This document shows, in pieces, positions 62,112-64,000 of a DNA stretch of 64,000 nucleotides. Position numbers and translations under genes: made by a program. Origin of the DNA: an uncultured Aquimarina sp. (GTDB lineage: Bacteria > Bacteroidota > Bacteroidia > Flavobacteriales > Flavobacteriaceae); contig NZ_CANMED010000001.1 of NCBI RefSeq assembly GCF_947496855.1, positions 248,001-312,000 of the forward strand. Direction: 5' to 3'. Position 1 is the first letter of the stretch. Each line of letters opens with the position of its first letter. Below the pieces are notes generated by a model that worked only from the letters and a program-made list of their open reading frames with translations, did no database searches and had not been told where the DNA came from.

Positions 62112-64000
62112 ATGGATATAGAAAACGAAAACGAAGAACTACATAATGAGTTAACTCCTGAGGAGCATCAGCCTCAAGAAGTGATTACTAAGGTTACCGG
62201 AATGTACAAGGATTGGTTTCTGGATTACGCATCCTATGTAATCTTGGAACGAGCAGTGCCATCAATAGAAGATGGGCTGAAACCAGTTCAACGTAGAATT
62301 CTACATTCTATGAAAGACTTAGATGATGGTAGATATAATAAGGTGGCGAATATTGTAGGACATACAATGCAGTACCATCCACATGGTGATGCTAGTATTG
62401 CAGATGCAATGGTGCAGATTGGGCAAAAAGATCTGTTGATTGATATGCAAGGTAACTGGGGTAATATACTCACTGGTGACCGAGCAGCAGCTTCTAGGTA
62501 TATAGAAGCACGATTATCTAAGTTTGCATTAGATGTAGTATATAATCCTAAAGTAACGGATTGGCAATTATCCTATGATGGAAGAAAAAAGGAGCCGATT
62601 AATTTACCTATAAAATTTCCATTATTATTAGCACAAGGAGCAGAAGGAATTGCAGTAGGGCTGAGTACTAAAATTCTACCTCATAATTTTTTAGAATTGA
62701 TAGATGCTTCTATTAAGCATTTACAAGGTAAACGGTTTACAATTTTACCAGATTTTCCTACTGCAGGAATTGCAGACTTTACTAATTATAGTGATGGTAA
62801 TCGTGGAGGTAAAGTTAGGGTACGTGCTAAAATTTCTCAATTAGACAAGAACACGTTGGTTATAAGTGAGATACCTTTTTCTACTACAACTTCTAGTTTA
62901 ATAGACTCTATCCTAAAAGCTAATGAAAAAGGTAAGATAAAAGTAAAGAAAATAGAGGATAATACAGCGGCAAAAGTAGAGATACTAGTTCATCTTCCTG
63001 GTGGTATTTCTCCAGATAAAACTATTGATGCATTATATGCTTTCACTAGTTGCGAAACTTCAATTTCCCCACTCGGTTGTGTAATTGAAGATAATAGTAG
63101 ACCTAATTTTATAGGAGTCTCAGAAATGTTAAGGCGCTCTACCGATCACACCGTAGAATTGCTTAAAAAAGAATTAGAAATTCAGTTAAATGAATTACAG
63201 GAGCAATGGCACTTTGCATCATTGGAAAGAATTTTTATCGAAAATCGTGTTTATCGCGAAATTGAAGAAGAAGAAACCTGGGACGGAGTTATAAAGGCAA
63301 TTGATAAAGGTTTACAGCCACATATAAAACATTTAAAACGAGCTGTTACCGAAGAAGATATTGTTCGTTTAACGGAAATTAGAATTAAAAGAATCTCGAA
63401 ATTTGATATTGATAAGGCGCAACAGAAGATTGACGCTTTAGAAGAGGATATTGCTCAAGTAAGACATCATTTAGCACATCTTATTGAATATGCTATATCT
63501 TATTTTAAGAGATTGAAAAGTACTTATGGTAAGGGATGGGAGCGAAAAACTGAAATAAGAATTTTTGATGACATTGAAGCAACTAAAGTAGTTATCAGAA
63601 ACACCAAGCTCTATGTAAATCGAGAAGAAGGATTTGTAGGGACATCACTGCGTAAAGATGAATATGTAACAGAATGTTCTGATATAGACGATATTATTTG
63701 TTTTACTGCAGATGGTAAACTTATGATTACTAAAGTCGATGCTAAAACTTTTGTCGGGAAAAATATTATTCATATTGCGATATTTAAAAAGAAAGATAAG
63801 CGTACAATTTATAATATGATTTATCAAGATGGTAGAGGAGGAGCGGCTTATGTAAAGCGATTTGCAGTTACTGGAGTAACAAGAGATAAAGAATACGATT
63901 TAACACAAGGAAAAAAAGGTTCTAAAGTTATTTATTTTACTGCTAACCCTAATGGAGAAGCAGAAGTGATAGCTATTTTTCTGCGTCAAGCAGGAAGTGT
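62112..64000 (+). CDS. parC: DNA topoisomerase IV subunit A (C-terminus cut by window)
   Basis: The first 629 codons of the ParC subunit; the end lies beyond the window. The winged-helix/catalytic part runs YASYVILERAVPSIEDGLKPVQRRILHSM, then GHTMQYHPHGDASIADAMVQ. The active-site tyrosine is Tyr130 in AASRYIEARL. The first part also has the tower and a coiled coil (about 340-460), then the start of a beta-pinwheel C-terminal domain (FVGTSLRKDEYV, IYFTANPNGEAEVIA). At the serine that contacts quinolones in E. coli ParC (Ser80) there is alanine. It follows parE directly and is surely co-transcribed. Confidence 0.96.
   Translation, partial: MDIENENEELHNELTPEEHQPQEVITKVTGMYKDWFLDYASYVILERAVPSIEDGLKPVQRRILHSMKDLDDGRYNKVANIVGHTMQYHPHGDASIADAMVQIGQKDLLIDMQGNWGNILTGDRAAASRYIEARLSKFALDVVYNPKVTDWQLSYDGRKKEPINLPIKFPLLLAQGAEGIAVGLSTKILPHNFLELIDASIKHLQGKRFTILPDFPTAGIADFTNYSDGNRGGKVRVRAKISQLDKNTLVISEIPFSTTTSSLIDSILKANEKGKIKVKKIEDNTAAKVEILVHLPGGISPDKTIDALYAFTSCETSISPLGCVIEDNSRPNFIGVSEMLRRSTDHTVELLKKELEIQLNELQEQWHFASLERIFIENRVYREIEEEETWDGVIKAIDKGLQPHIKHLKRAVTEEDIVRLTEIRIKRISKFDIDKAQQKIDALEEDIAQVRHHLAHLIEYAISYFKRLKSTYGKGWERKTEIRIFDDIEATKVVIRNTKLYVNREEGFVGTSLRKDEYVTECSDIDDIICFTADGKLMITKVDAKTFVGKNIIHIAIFKKKDKRTIYNMIYQDGRGGAAYVKRFAVTGVTRDKEYDLTQGKKGSKVIYFTANPNGEAEVIAIFLRQAGS

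Overview
The window looks like chromosome from a marine member of the Flavobacteriaceae (Bacteroidota), perhaps an Aquimarina-like genus, though the genus cannot be proven from sequence alone. Signs are the strongly AT-rich DNA, TAnnTTTG-type -7 promoter boxes, large TonB-dependent receptors with carboxypeptidase-like N-terminal domains, Bacteroidota-restricted families (DUF5916, DUF6146, DUF6787, TIGR02757/DUF2400), lipoprotein signals ending in S/N-C, and PL7 alginate lyases. No rRNA, tRNA, CRISPR array, transposase or prophage was seen. Most genes are housekeeping and intact; two small genes are broken.

Layout. 1-9.6 kb: a partial BatA/VWA membrane protein, an RDD-family gene broken by an in-frame TGA, a DEAD-box RNA helicase, a small beta-barrel, VOC and DUF2071 proteins, an NYN-LOTUS nuclease-like protein, a RidA-like protein, a COG2509-type flavoprotein and a GAF histidine kinase. 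9.6-13.8 kb: a 700-bp regulatory gap with 11-bp-phased TTAAC repeats, then a collagen-like, PhoX-like lipoprotein and a di-haem cytochrome c peroxidase with an extra N-terminal domain. 13.8-22.9 kb: DUF2400, LolD, DUF5916, msrA-folE, and a DUF937/DUF6146/DUF6787 group. 23-27 kb: serine biosynthesis (serC, serA) with a four-helix-bundle gene between them, an acyl-CoA reductase and a ferredoxin that share interleaved divergent promoters.

27-40 kb is the most accessory-looking part: two overlapping paralogous hydrolases, two large TonB-dependent receptors, and two PL7 alginate lyases. The lyases share a nearly identical catalytic module but carry different binding modules. Their promoters have the same architecture: GAAAACGTTTG, a 19-bp spacer, TAnnATTG, then two TTGGT-N2-ACCAA palindromes 20 bp apart. 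A further copy of the palindrome lies upstream of the adjacent TonB receptor. This suggests a small alginate regulon controlled by a GntR/UxuR-type regulator encoded outside the window.

40-64 kb: YchF, a DMT exporter, a TPR hybrid histidine kinase, an S9 peptidase, a hydrolase, an M61 peptidase, tandem PPK2 kinases, a CrtI-like oxidoreductase, an ArsR-SRPBCC pair with palindromic operators over its promoter, katG, an S41 peptidase, a doubly damaged lipoprotein pseudogene, and parE-parC (topoisomerase IV; parC runs off the end). Starts were moved from the longest ORF where a promoter, terminator, signal peptide or family alignment showed it to be too long.
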